Shown piece by piece: positions 1 to 6,801 of a DNA stretch of 8,216 bases. How positions within the stretch are numbered: the first letter of the stretch is position 1; each line of letters starts with the position of its first letter. The notes beneath the pieces were generated by a model. It made no database searches. It was not told the origin of the DNA and saw nothing but the letters and a program-made list of their open reading frames with translations. Made by a program: the position numbers and the translations under genes. Source of the stretch: Thermoplasmata archaeon (lineage in GTDB: Archaea; Thermoplasmatota; Thermoplasmata; Lutacidiplasmatales; UBA184); assembly GCA_030040865.1 (NCBI GenBank), contig JASHSX010000075.1, forward strand, positions 1 to 8,216. Direction: 5' to 3'.

Positions 1-8
1 GCGCGTAT

Positions 9-31
9 CCCCGCCCTCGAGAGGGTCGGGG
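9..31. repeat. GC-rich hairpin near the left edge
   Basis: CCCCGCCCT pairs with AGGGTCGGGG around a CGAG loop, with one bulged T at position 26, giving nine base pairs. It may be the 3' hairpin of a gene outside the window. No T-run is seen on either side. Confidence 0.3.
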
Positions 32-145
32 AGGAACCCCTTCCCCGCACTGATTCGACCGCACGCGAACGGCCGGAACCTCTCCGATCACAGCGCGGGG
101 ACGGAGTTCCGTTCGCATCCGTCACGGCGAGGCCCGGAAGGACAC

Positions 146-167
146 GGCGACGTTCGTAACCGTCGCC
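146..167 (-). terminator. Hairpin shortly after the giant gene stop codon
   Basis: GGCGACG (146-152) and CGTCGCC (161-167) form a perfect 7-bp stem with an 8-nt loop. On the minus strand it begins 12 bases after the stop codon at 180-182. No U-tract follows. The same arrangement follows the GNAT gene, so it may mark 3' ends. Confidence 0.35.
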
Positions 168-179
168 CGTCCGAGCAGA

Positions 180-3100
180 TCAGGGAATCTCGGTGAACGT
201 CTTCGGTGCCGAAGACGTTCCGGTGGCTAGGTCCTCGGCCACCACGGGGTTGTCTCCGAGTGGGGCGTTCGGAACGGTGAACGTACACTTGAACGCGCCG
301 GTCGAGCTCGTCAGGATCGTCGAGCCGAGGATCGTCCCGACCGAGCACGCCGTCGGTTGTTGGAGCTTGCCATCGAAGGATACCGTCACCGCGGAGTCCA
401 CGCTGAACCCGGTTCCGGAAACGGTGAACGACGTGCCCGCGGCCCCTCGGCTCGGGCTCAGAACGATCGTCGGCACACTGACGGTGAAGGTCTTCGGGGC
501 CGACGACGCCCCCGTGGCCAGATCGAGGCCCAGCAGCTCGTAGGCGCCGGCGGACACGCTCGGAACCGTGAACGTACACTTGAACGCGCTGGCCCCGTTC
601 GTGGTGATCACCGCTCCGGTTCCGGGGTACGTTCCGACCGTGCAGAGGTCCGGAGTCAGCACCGCTCCGCCGAGGCCGACCGTCGCCCCCGAGGTCGCGC
701 TGTAGCCGGTGCCGGTGACGGTGAAGACGGTACCCGCCGGACCCCGATCCGGGCTTGCCGCGACCGTCGGCGTCACAACGGTGAACGTCTTGGTCGGGGT
801 CGCGAAGCTGCCCTGGACCATCACCTCGACGTTGGAGGTTCCCGGCGGAACGCTCGGTACGGTGAACGTACACTCGAAGGCCCCCGTCGTGCTGGTCGTC
901 ACCTCCCCCAGGCTCTCCGTGCCCAGTAGGCAGGACTGCGCGGGCTGGTACGCGCCGTCGAACACGATGGAGGCAAGGGAAGAGAGGCTGAAGCCGCTCG
1001 CCAACACCGTGAAGCTCGCGCCCACGGGCCCCCGGGAGGGAATCAGCGAAATGCTCGGTGTCGTCACGAGGAACTTCACGGCCGGCGAGGGGGTGCCGGT
1101 GGCGAGATCGTTCGCCACAACGGGATAACTTCCTGCGGGCACCTCGAGGTTGACGAACGTGCAATCGAAGTCTCCCGTTCCGTCCGTCGTGATCGTAGGC
1201 TCCGGAGGCAACCCGTTGCTGCACCCGAGCGTGGTCTGGACCGCACCGCCGAACGAAACCGTGACGCCGGAATTGGGAGAGAATCCCGAGCCGACCACTT
1301 GGTACGGCGCACCGGCGGGACCCCGGTTCGGGCTCACGGAGATCCTCGGAGTGGTGACCGTGAACCGTTCGGTGGCGATCTGCCCGCTCGCATCGGTCGC
1401 CGTGACCTTCGTTCCCGAAGTACCCGCCGGGACGGGGAACGTGCAGGCAAAGTCGCCCGCCGAGTCCGTCGTCAACGAACCGGCCGTGCAGTCCAGGATC
1501 GTCACCCCGTCGAGGATCAGCGCGACGGGCGACAACACCGTGAAGCCGGTGCCGGTCACGGTCACGGGTAGACCGATCGGGCCCTGGGTGGGGTTCACCG
1601 TGAGTGCCAGTGTCGTCACTTCGAGGGCGTTCCCCTCCGACATTTCGCCCGACGCGAGGTCCGTCCCGACCACCGCGTAGCTGCCCGGACCGACGCTCGG
1701 GACCGAGAAGGTACAGACGAAATCTCCGGACGCGTCCGTCGTGATCGCCGGGCCGCTGAACGTCCCGTCGGAGCACGCAGCGGGCACCTCATCGAGTCCG
1801 GCGAAGGAGACCGTCGCCCCCGACGAGGGCGTAAATCCGGAACCCGTCACGGAGTACGCTCCGTTCGCCGGCGACTGACCGGGGCTCACCTCCAGGGACG
1901 GCGGAGCCACCTCGAATTCGACCGAGAGGTTGCCGACGCTCGGGGCATCGCTCGGATCCCCCGGGTACACCGCCTGGACCACATCCTCCGAAGTGGGAGC
2001 GAACATCGGTCCCACAGAGACCGAACAGCTCTCCGGAGTTCCCGACAGGACGCAGGTCGCCGGCGTGAATCCGAGGATCCCAGGTACACCGGACGCTTCG
2101 GCCCACTCCACCGACTCCCCGCCGATGCTGCCCGACTCGCCGGTCACCGTCGCCGTGCAGGTCGTGGATGGCTCCCCCTCGACGGGACTGCACGAAACGA
2201 CGGTGGTGGTCGGGCTCTCGTAGTACTCGCCGTAGAACTCCACGAGAGGGCTCGCGCTGCTCCAGTAGTTGTTCGCGTCTCCGGGGTAGGTGGCCGTGAG
2301 CGTCGCCGCGGTCGCTGCGATGGGCGCGACCAGAGTGACCGACACGGAGCAGCTTGCCGGCGATCCCGACAGGACGCAAGTCGTGGGCGAGAACGCCAGC
2401 GGAGAGGCGCTCGACCACTCGACGAGTTCGCCGGAGATGCTGCCGGACTCACCCGAGACCGTCGCGGTGCAGGTGGTCGTGGGATCTCCGTAGTCCGGAC
2501 TGCAGACCGCGCTCGTGGTCGTCGCGGCCTGCGGCGTGGCATGGAACTCTACCGTGGCCAACTGTTGGCTCGGTGCGTTGCTTTCGTCACCGGCATACAG
2601 GGCCGCCACCGTGACCGCGGCCGCGACGAACGGCACACCGACCACCGCGATCGATACCGAGCAGCTCGCCGGGGAACCCGCCAGCACGCAGACGGCGGGC
2701 GAGAACTCGAGCTCGGGGAGGCTCGACCAGTAGACCAACTCCCCGCTAATGCTCCCGGACTCCCCGGTGACCTTGGCCTTGCAGGTGGTCGAGGGATCCC
2801 CGTAGTCGGGGTTGCACGAGAGGGTGGTCTTCGTCGCGGTATGGAAGCTCCCGTAGAATTCCACGATCGGGCTCGCGCTGCTGCCGATGTTGCTCGCGTC
2901 GCCGTAGTACGTCGCCGTGATCGACTCCGTCGTCGCCGGGATCGGCACGACGATCGTGGCCGACACGGAGCAGCTCGCCGGCGACCCGGCGAGCACGCAC
3001 GTCATCGGCCAGAAGGCCACCTGTCCGTATGGGGTGCTCCAGTAGATCGTCTCCCCGGTGATGCTGTACGGCTCCCCCGCGACGCTCCCTCCTTCCCCGG

Positions 3101-5498
3101 TGACGGTGGCGGTGCACGTCGTCGTGGGGTCGCCATAATCGGGAGCGCAGGACACGACGGTGGTGGTGGTCCAGGGCGCGACCTCGAAGACCAGGGCTGC
3201 GCTCGCGATGTAGTAATCGTTGCCCGAAACGACCTGGAACACGTCGACGTAGTACTGATCGTAGATCGTCAACCCGCTCGGCACGTCGAAGCTCCCGACG
3301 TAGCCGCCGTCGCTCAGAGTGGTGAACTGCATCACATACCAGGACGCCCCAGGATTGAGGAGCCCCGCTGCGTCGTCAAAAAAGACCGCGTACTGCGTGT
3401 CGGGCGTTAGCCCCTCGACCGTCAGCGTGACCGGTGTCCCCATCGAACCGTAGTTCAGGTTCGTGGACACGGCCGAGGCCGGTAGCGAGCTGACCAGGAA
3501 CTCCGAGGTCGAGACCCCAGTGGCACCGGAGTCTCCGTCCTGGACTTGGAACGAATAAGCCCCCGCGGCGACCGAAGGGATCACGGTGTTGCAGGTGAAC
3601 TCTCCGTCCGGCTCGATGACGGGTGAGACGATGCTGCTGGCAGAACTGTAGCAGGCAAGTTGGGTGATGAAGTCGGTGGCTGTGAGGTAGAATTGGAGGC
3701 TCCCGCTGTCGGCGGGGTTCGCTCCGGTCCCCGCGAGAGTGACCACGGTCCCGGCGGGGCCGATCGGTACGTACGGCGCAGCGATGGTCAGCCCGAGGGC
3801 GATCACGAGTTCGAGCGGGGCCGAACCCATGTACGAGTAGGTTCCCAGTACTTCCTCGTACACGTCCACGAAGTACTCGTAACTGGCCGTGAGCCCGGTG
3901 GGGACCGTGAAGGTCCCCGAGTAGCTCCCGTCCGAGAGGGTCGTGAACTGGCTGACGTTCACGGAATCGGCGGAGATCACCCCCTGACTGATGCTGTCGT
4001 CGAGGTAGACCGCGTACGTCTCGAACGGCGTCAATCCGGTCACGGTCAGAGCGACCGGAGCGCCTCCCGGAGCCGTTCTCGGGCTGATCGCCACGGTCGG
4101 CGGACCGGTGACCAGGAACGAAGTGGCGGACAGCACCGAGGCCCCGCCGTTCACATACGCCCCGATCTGGTAGGACGTGTCCGTGGTCAGGAACGACGGG
4201 ATCGTTCCCGTACAGGTGAACGCTCCCACGGTGGAGATCGTCATCGAATTGAGGCAGGTGATCCCCGGAAACGAACAGCCGAGCCCGTAGCATCCGGTCG
4301 ACGTGTCAAAGGTGAACTGTACGTCGTCGCCGGGGGCCCAGCCCGTGCCGGTCACGGTGATCGCGGTGCCGACCGGCCCGACCGGCACGTACGGCGCGGA
4401 GAGGGTGATCTGCGGGACCACCGTGAACGTGGCCGAGGCCAGATCGTCCGAGGGGTCGGTCGCGGTCAAGGTCTCCGCCCCCGTCGGCGCGGGCGGAACG
4501 ACAACGGTGCAGGGGGTGCCGGACTCGCCGGGAAAGTTTCCGGACGCGTCGGTCGAGCAACTCGACTCTACGACTTGGGAGCCGATCGACAGGGTGATCG
4601 GAGAACTCGGGGCGAATCCGGTGCCGGAAACGGCGAGGACCGTTCCGACCGGTCCCTGAGTCGGACTCAAGGTCAGTCCCGGAGCCGCCGAGCAGGAGAA
4701 GGAGGTCGCGGCGTAATTGTAGCGGCCGTCCTCGGCGAAGAGGGTGTAACTGCCCGACGAAAGCGCCGGTATCGTGAGGTCGGACAAGACCCCGCCGATC
4801 GAGTTGGTGATTCCGTCCGTGATGAGTTCGTAGCCGGGGCTGCCCGCGGTCGGTCCGATGTAGACATAGTACGTTTCGCCCTCGGAGAATCCGGATCCCG
4901 AGAGCGAGACGCTCGTACCGCCGCATCCCACGGAAGGCGTCGCGGTCAGCAGGCTCGTGCTCGACGTGACCTCGAATACCGCGGGGCCCACCCAGACGGG
5001 TTGAGCGACGTCCAGTTCAACGGCGGAGAATTCGTACGCACCGGCCGTCAGCCCGTCGGACGGCGGATCGTACGTCTCCGAAACCTTTCCCGTGGAACCC
5101 GCGTAGTAGAAGGGGTCGTTGCTGATAGAAAAGCCCGGAACCGCGGTATTGTTGAAGTAGACCTCAAATTGGGCACCGGAGGAGGCCCCCGAGATGTTGA
5201 CCGTCACCGAGGTCCCGGGCGGGCCCGAAGTGGGGTAGATTGTGAGACTCGGTCCGCCCCCCGCAACCTGGGTGGGCGCCGAGTCCGCCGCGGGCGCTCG
5301 AAAGGTCCCGGGAACATTGCTCAGGACCATGATCATCGCGAGTCCCACGACGAGCAGCACGACGAGGCCGGCCGGCGTCCGCCCACGGCGGTGCGGCACG
5401 ACGTCTCGCGGACCGAGGAGTTGGCGACCCTCCGAGGCGATGCCGCTCGCAGCGCGAACCTCGCTCGCCCTCCCCGCCTCGATATCGCAACTTTCCAT
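180..5498 (-). CDS. Giant repeat surface protein with N-terminal membrane segment (IPT/TIG-like and Ig-like modules)
   Basis: This 1,772-residue protein probably acts outside the cell as an adhesin, stalk or cell-envelope component; the exact role is unknown. Residues 1-42 are polar. Residues 43-60 (LVVLLVVGLAMIMVLS core) form one hydrophobic segment, either a signal peptide or an N-terminal anchor. After that I see only tandem modules. Residues 84-774 hold seven with the opening pattern P-x-hydrophobic-S-P-x-x-G-P-x-G-x-x-hydrophobic-T-V-x-G-x-G-F. Residues 777-1196 hold four Cys-rich Ig-like modules, and 1199-1770 hold six more of the first type. It ends in KTFTEIP, without a C-terminal membrane helix or sorting signal. 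The export region has only about a dozen lysines and few arginines but many D/E, so it is strongly acidic. N-glycosylation sequons lie at N101, N116, N514 and N1190. The ATG at 5498 opens the frame; a GTG at 5399 (residue 34) would give a more ordinary signal peptide. I see no enzyme domain. Confidence 0.9.
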   Translation of the reverse strand: MESCDIEAGRASEVRAASGIASEGRQLLGPRDVVPHRRGRTPAGLVVLLVVGLAMIMVLSNVPGTFRAPAADSAPTQVAGGGPSLTIYPTSGPPGTSVTVNISGASSGAQFEVYFNNTAVPGFSISNDPFYYAGSTGKVSETYDPPSDGLTAGAYEFSAVELDVAQPVWVGPAVFEVTSSTSLLTATPSVGCGGTSVSLSGSGFSEGETYYVYIGPTAGSPGYELITDGITNSIGGVLSDLTIPALSSGSYTLFAEDGRYNYAATSFSCSAAPGLTLSPTQGPVGTVLAVSGTGFAPSSPITLSIGSQVVESSCSTDASGNFPGESGTPCTVVVPPAPTGAETLTATDPSDDLASATFTVVPQITLSAPYVPVGPVGTAITVTGTGWAPGDDVQFTFDTSTGCYGLGCSFPGITCLNSMTISTVGAFTCTGTIPSFLTTDTSYQIGAYVNGGASVLSATSFLVTGPPTVAISPRTAPGGAPVALTVTGLTPFETYAVYLDDSISQGVISADSVNVSQFTTLSDGSYSGTFTVPTGLTASYEYFVDVYEEVLGTYSYMGSAPLELVIALGLTIAAPYVPIGPAGTVVTLAGTGANPADSGSLQFYLTATDFITQLACYSSASSIVSPVIEPDGEFTCNTVIPSVAAGAYSFQVQDGDSGATGVSTSEFLVSSLPASAVSTNLNYGSMGTPVTLTVEGLTPDTQYAVFFDDAAGLLNPGASWYVMQFTTLSDGGYVGSFDVPSGLTIYDQYYVDVFQVVSGNDYYIASAALVFEVAPWTTTTVVSCAPDYGDPTTTCTATVTGEGGSVAGEPYSITGETIYWSTPYGQVAFWPMTCVLAGSPASCSVSATIVVPIPATTESITATYYGDASNIGSSASPIVEFYGSFHTATKTTLSCNPDYGDPSTTCKAKVTGESGSISGELVYWSSLPELEFSPAVCVLAGSPASCSVSIAVVGVPFVAAAVTVAALYAGDESNAPSQQLATVEFHATPQAATTTSAVCSPDYGDPTTTCTATVSGESGSISGELVEWSSASPLAFSPTTCVLSGSPASCSVSVTLVAPIAATAATLTATYPGDANNYWSSASPLVEFYGEYYESPTTTVVSCSPVEGEPSTTCTATVTGESGSIGGESVEWAEASGVPGILGFTPATCVLSGTPESCSVSVGPMFAPTSEDVVQAVYPGDPSDAPSVGNLSVEFEVAPPSLEVSPGQSPANGAYSVTGSGFTPSSGATVSFAGLDEVPAACSDGTFSGPAITTDASGDFVCTFSVPSVGPGSYAVVGTDLASGEMSEGNALEVTTLALTVNPTQGPIGLPVTVTGTGFTVLSPVALILDGVTILDCTAGSLTTDSAGDFACTFPVPAGTSGTKVTATDASGQIATERFTVTTPRISVSPNRGPAGAPYQVVGSGFSPNSGVTVSFGGAVQTTLGCSNGLPPEPTITTDGTGDFDCTFVNLEVPAGSYPVVANDLATGTPSPAVKFLVTTPSISLIPSRGPVGASFTVLASGFSLSSLASIVFDGAYQPAQSCLLGTESLGEVTTSTTGAFECTFTVPSVPPGTSNVEVMVQGSFATPTKTFTVVTPTVAASPDRGPAGTVFTVTGTGYSATSGATVGLGGAVLTPDLCTVGTYPGTGAVITTNGASAFKCTFTVPSVSAGAYELLGLDLATGASSAPKTFTVSVPTIVLSPSRGAAGTSFTVSGTGFSVDSAVTVSFDGKLQQPTACSVGTILGSTILTSSTGAFKCTFTVPNAPLGDNPVVAEDLATGTSSAPKTFTEIP
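189..1904 (-). repeat. Six C-terminal IPT/TIG-like modules (residues 1199-1770)
   Basis: Modules start near residues 1200, 1297, 1384, 1481, 1577 and 1676, each about 85-97 residues. Each has a P-x-hydrophobic-x-x-S/N-P-x-x-G/S-P opening, a V-x-G-x-GF strand, then a Cys, a TT-x-x-x-G-x-F-x-C-T-F strand, and an A-x-DLA-x-G type end. The two cysteines per module (for example C1242/C1262, C1619/C1641 and C1718/C1738) are conserved in all six and could form one disulfide each. The N-terminal modules of the same general type do not share this exact pair. The last modules are also alike at DNA level: 271-298 and 562-589 differ at one base in 28 and lie exactly 291 bp (97 codons) apart. Confidence 0.8.
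1911..3170 (-). repeat. Four tandem Cys-rich Ig-like modules (residues 777-1196)
   Basis: Four copies start near residues 777, 889, 993 and 1097, each about 97-107 residues. Each has TTT-x3-C-x-P near the start, then x-T-T-C-x-A-x-V-x-GE-x-GS, a W-S/A-x motif, and C-V-L-x-G-x-P-x-S-C-S-V. Each closes with Y-x-GD and VEF. The four cysteines per copy are C784/795/834/843, C895/906/937/946, C999/1010/1041/1050 and C1103/1114/1149/1158. The spacing C-x10-C and C-x8-C is constant, so two disulfides per module are likely. The overall pattern resembles bacterial Ig-like repeats of surface proteins; I cannot name a specific family with certainty. Copy 1 has an insertion of about 8 residues before its W-S motif. 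Confidence 0.8.
3177..3797 (-). repeat. Two-module unit, copy 2 (residues 568-774)
   Basis: This is the second copy of the paired unit: APYVPIGPAGT opens the first module and TQYAVFFDDA plus QFTTLSDGGYVGSF mark the second. DNA near the start of each copy is still similar: compare gtacggcgc at about 3769-3777 and 4389-4397, about 620 bp apart. Residues have diverged more in the loop regions than in these motifs, which suits an older duplication with conserved core strands. Confidence 0.75.
3798..4412 (-). repeat. Two-module unit, copy 1 (residues 363-567)
   Basis: This pair joins a module opening with APYVPVGPVGT (from about residue 363) to a module with FETYAVYLDD and QFTTLSDGSYSGTFTVP (from about residue 466). 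The same two module types follow immediately, in the same order, at residues 568-774. The repeated unit is therefore the pair, about 205 residues, and not the single domain. The second module of the pair is rich in Tyr and acidic residues (SYEYFVDVYEE), unlike the other IPT/TIG-like modules. Confidence 0.75.
4416..5249 (-). repeat. N-terminal IPT/TIG-like modules 1-3 of the giant protein
   Basis: Residues 84-361 contain three modules starting near residues 84, 183 and 273, each about 88-95 residues long. Each begins with a short beta-strand, then an S-P-T/S-x-G-P-x-G-like turn and a T/S-V-x-x-S-G-x-G-F strand, and closes with an A/E-x-F-x-V strand. The pattern resembles IPT/TIG and related Ig-like folds of extracellular proteins. 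Module 2 is unusual in having G-C-G-G at the turn (C192) and F-S-C-S near its end (C268), so it may carry its own disulfide. Confidence 0.7.
5319..5372 (-). other. Signal peptide or membrane anchor of the giant surface protein (residues 43-60)
   Basis: These 18 residues are almost all aliphatic (L, V, G, A, M, I) and follow a basic stretch, HRRGR, at about residues 36-40. This is the positive-inside arrangement expected of a Sec signal or type II anchor. The following residues (about 61-82) are rich in A, P, S, T and G, which suits either a cleavage region or a linker into the wall. I cannot tell cleavage from retention by eye. Confidence 0.8.
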
Positions 5499-5580
5499 CG
5501 CCGACCCCCGGTGTCGGGTGCGGGCGGGACCAATCTGCCTCTTATCTACCTGCCGAAGTTATTCTCGCGTATTCTTGTCG
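5499..5580 (-). promoter_or_regulatory. Likely promoter and 5' leader region of the giant surface protein gene
   Basis: The stretch at about 5531-5580 is the most A/T-rich part of the upstream region. Read on the minus strand it holds TAGATAAG (5541-5548) and ATAACTT (about 5558-5564), either of which could be a TATA box. The first would place transcription start near 5518 and leave a leader of about 20 nt. The leader has a G-run (GGGGGTC, about 5503-5509) shortly before the ATG, which could act as a weak ribosome site. This is position and composition only; no box is a clear match. Confidence 0.35.
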
Positions 5581-5628
5581 GAGGATCGGGGGTCGGACCG
5601 GAGTCGTGCATCGGCAACCCCGGCCGAC

Positions 5629-5657
5629 GTCCGGTCGGATCGGTTCCGGACCGGAAC
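5629..5657. repeat. Overlapping inverted repeats upstream of the giant gene
   Basis: Positions 5643-5657 read GTTCCGG-A-CCGGAAC, a perfect 7-bp inverted repeat with a 1-base centre. TCCGGTC (5630-5636) also pairs with GACCGGA (5649-5655). The region lies between the GNAT gene and the giant gene, about 130-160 bp upstream of the latter, and could be an operator or a structured RNA end. In a GC-rich 8-kb window one such 7-bp repeat is expected by chance, so support is weak. Confidence 0.3.
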
Positions 5658-5725
5658 GACCCCGAGTGCCGCACGACCGGCGATCGGGAAGGGACCGTGT
5701 GCGGGGCCCCGCCTATCGGATCCAC

Positions 5726-5746
5726 CGACCGGCTCCGCTCCGGTCG
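5726..5746 (-). terminator. Hairpin just after the GNAT gene stop codon
   Basis: CGACCGG (5726-5732) and CCGGTCG (5740-5746) form a perfect 7-bp stem with a 7-nt loop. On the minus strand the stem begins three bases after the GNAT stop codon at 5750-5752. No T-run follows, so it does not look like a classical intrinsic terminator or an archaeal U-tract; it could protect the 3' end of the transcript. Confidence 0.35.
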
Positions 5747-5749
5747 AAT

Positions 5750-6718
5750 TCAGAAGATGTCCCCGCGGTGTTGGGCAAACGCCGAGCTCGCACAAAGCTC
5801 CCGGAGATCACGGAGGCCCAACGTCGGCGAGCGGCCGAGATTCCGGCTCATGAGGACGATGTGGTCGCCCGACGCAAGGTGGTAACCTCGCTCGAGGAGG
5901 AGCTCGCGAGCGTCCCGCACGAACGTGGTCGAACTGAACGTTACCCAGCGGGATCGCGCGAGCCGCTCGACGGCGATCACCGCCGCCGCTCGGCCCGTCG
6001 CATCGGCGACCGCCACTTCGTGGACCGCGACGCTCCGGCGATCCTGGGTGGCACCGACGTATCCCGCCGGTCGGCCACGGAGTCGCAGGATGAGGTGATC
6101 CTTGGGCATCCTCCACCCGAGTGCGAAGCGAAGGGCGAAGGACTCGGGAAACCGGCGGACCAAACCGGTACGGCCCCGGTTCGACCGGTTGAGCAGGCGG
6201 GCCAGTAACCGCGCGTCGCTTCGTCGCGCCGCGCGCGCGCTCCATCCGTCCGGCAACCGTCCCGCGCGACCACGGGGCGGGGAACGCACGGCGGTCGGTG
6301 GCGAGTAGATGTCCCGGTACCCCAAGTGCTCGTACAGACGATGGGCGGACCACGTCCGGTGGGTCCAGAGCAGGGCACGCCGGATTCCCAGGTCGCGTTC
6401 GCGGCGGTGCACTTCGCGGAAGAGTCGGGAACAGAGGCCCCGTCCCAGCGCGTCCGGTCGAGTGATGACCCCCGTGATCGCCGAACACGGTTCGGGCCCG
6501 GACGGCGTCACCAGGCGGGTCCTCTCCACCATGACCTGAGCGGCGACCTCGCCGCGGTCGACGGCGACCAGGCCGAGGTAGGGCGCGTACGGATCGCCCA
6601 GGGCGACCCCACGGCGAAGGAACCGGAGGTCCATCGGGGGGTCGCGGTCCGAAACCTGGAGCGTCCCCCAGCTGGTGAGGTATCGGGCGGGAAGTGCGCG
6701 CACTTCGAGGATCTTCAC
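5750..6718 (-). CDS. GNAT-family N-acetyltransferase, with a degenerate second GNAT-like half
   Basis: The 322-residue product is a probable acyl-CoA-dependent N-acetyltransferase acting in the cytoplasm; its substrate is unknown. The N-terminal half carries the acetyl-CoA-binding motif A as VITRPDALGRGLCSRLF (residues 84-100), with R87 and G92-R93-G94 forming the pyrophosphate-binding loop. The conserved W-S-A-x-R-L-Y-x-x-L-G-Y segment follows at 123-134, which is the usual end of the catalytic domain. Residues 155-295 look like a second GNAT-like fold (strand LILRLRGRPAGYVGA, then VHEVAVAD and a weak D-A-T-G-R-A loop). It lacks a proper R/Q-x-x-G-x-G/A motif, so it is probably structural or a substrate lid. 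The start is GTG at 6716-6718, the first plausible start in frame; upstream codons to msrB contain no ATG, GTG or TTG. It is very rich in arginine and poor in lysine, as expected in high-GC DNA. Confidence 0.88.
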   Translation of the reverse strand: MKILEVRALPARYLTSWGTLQVSDRDPPMDLRFLRRGVALGDPYAPYLGLVAVDRGEVAAQVMVERTRLVTPSGPEPCSAITGVITRPDALGRGLCSRLFREVHRRERDLGIRRALLWTHRTWSAHRLYEHLGYRDIYSPPTAVRSPPRGRAGRLPDGWSARAARRSDARLLARLLNRSNRGRTGLVRRFPESFALRFALGWRMPKDHLILRLRGRPAGYVGATQDRRSVAVHEVAVADATGRAAAVIAVERLARSRWVTFSSTTFVRDARELLLERGYHLASGDHIVLMSRNLGRSPTLGLRDLRELCASSAFAQHRGDIF

Positions 6719-6772
6719 GGACCGATCGGGCCCTCGCGGTTCGGCGAGCCCGGGCCGGGAGCCGCTCGCACG

Positions 6773-6778
6773 CTTAAG
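6773..6778 (+). promoter_or_regulatory. CTTAAG TATA-like box of msrB (possibly bidirectional)
   Basis: The box is centred about 26 bp before the msrB start codon, in otherwise very GC-rich DNA, which fits an archaeal TATA box and leaderless transcription. It is palindromic, so on the minus strand it could also drive the divergent GNAT gene, with a start near 6749 and a leader of about 30 nt. An identical box at the same spacing precedes the CDGSH gene. Confidence 0.6.
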
Positions 6779-6801
6779 CCTCCGCGCGCGCTGGCAACCC
6801 T

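Larger units (their letters stand above)
1..179. other. No defensible gene; region downstream of the giant gene
   Basis: Two plus-strand frames are open across much of this stretch but neither encodes a recognisable domain or start. The content is two hairpins (9-31 and 146-167). It could be the 3' flank of the giant gene and of an unseen convergent gene to the left. Confidence 0.4.

Noticed and set aside
1..60. Possible tRNA end at the left edge
   Set aside because: The hairpin at 9-31 has no T-arm consensus, and no acceptor stem partner or CCA-like end is seen.
88..1776. Open frame of 562 codons on the minus strand in another frame of the giant gene
   Set aside because: Its product is Arg/Gly-rich with repeated HVHR-like segments that merely mirror the repeats of the real frame; no start signal or domain supports it.
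1911..3170. Regular repeats read as a possible CRISPR array or DNA satellite
   Set aside because: The repeat units are about 290-335 bp, in frame with an intact coding sequence, and encode conserved protein modules.
3660..5885. Open frame of 741 codons on the plus strand opposite the giant gene
   Set aside because: It is low-complexity Arg/Gly/Asp-rich translation with no domain, is antisense to a well-supported repeat protein, and runs through the promoter region. It is a shadow of GC-rich codon bias.
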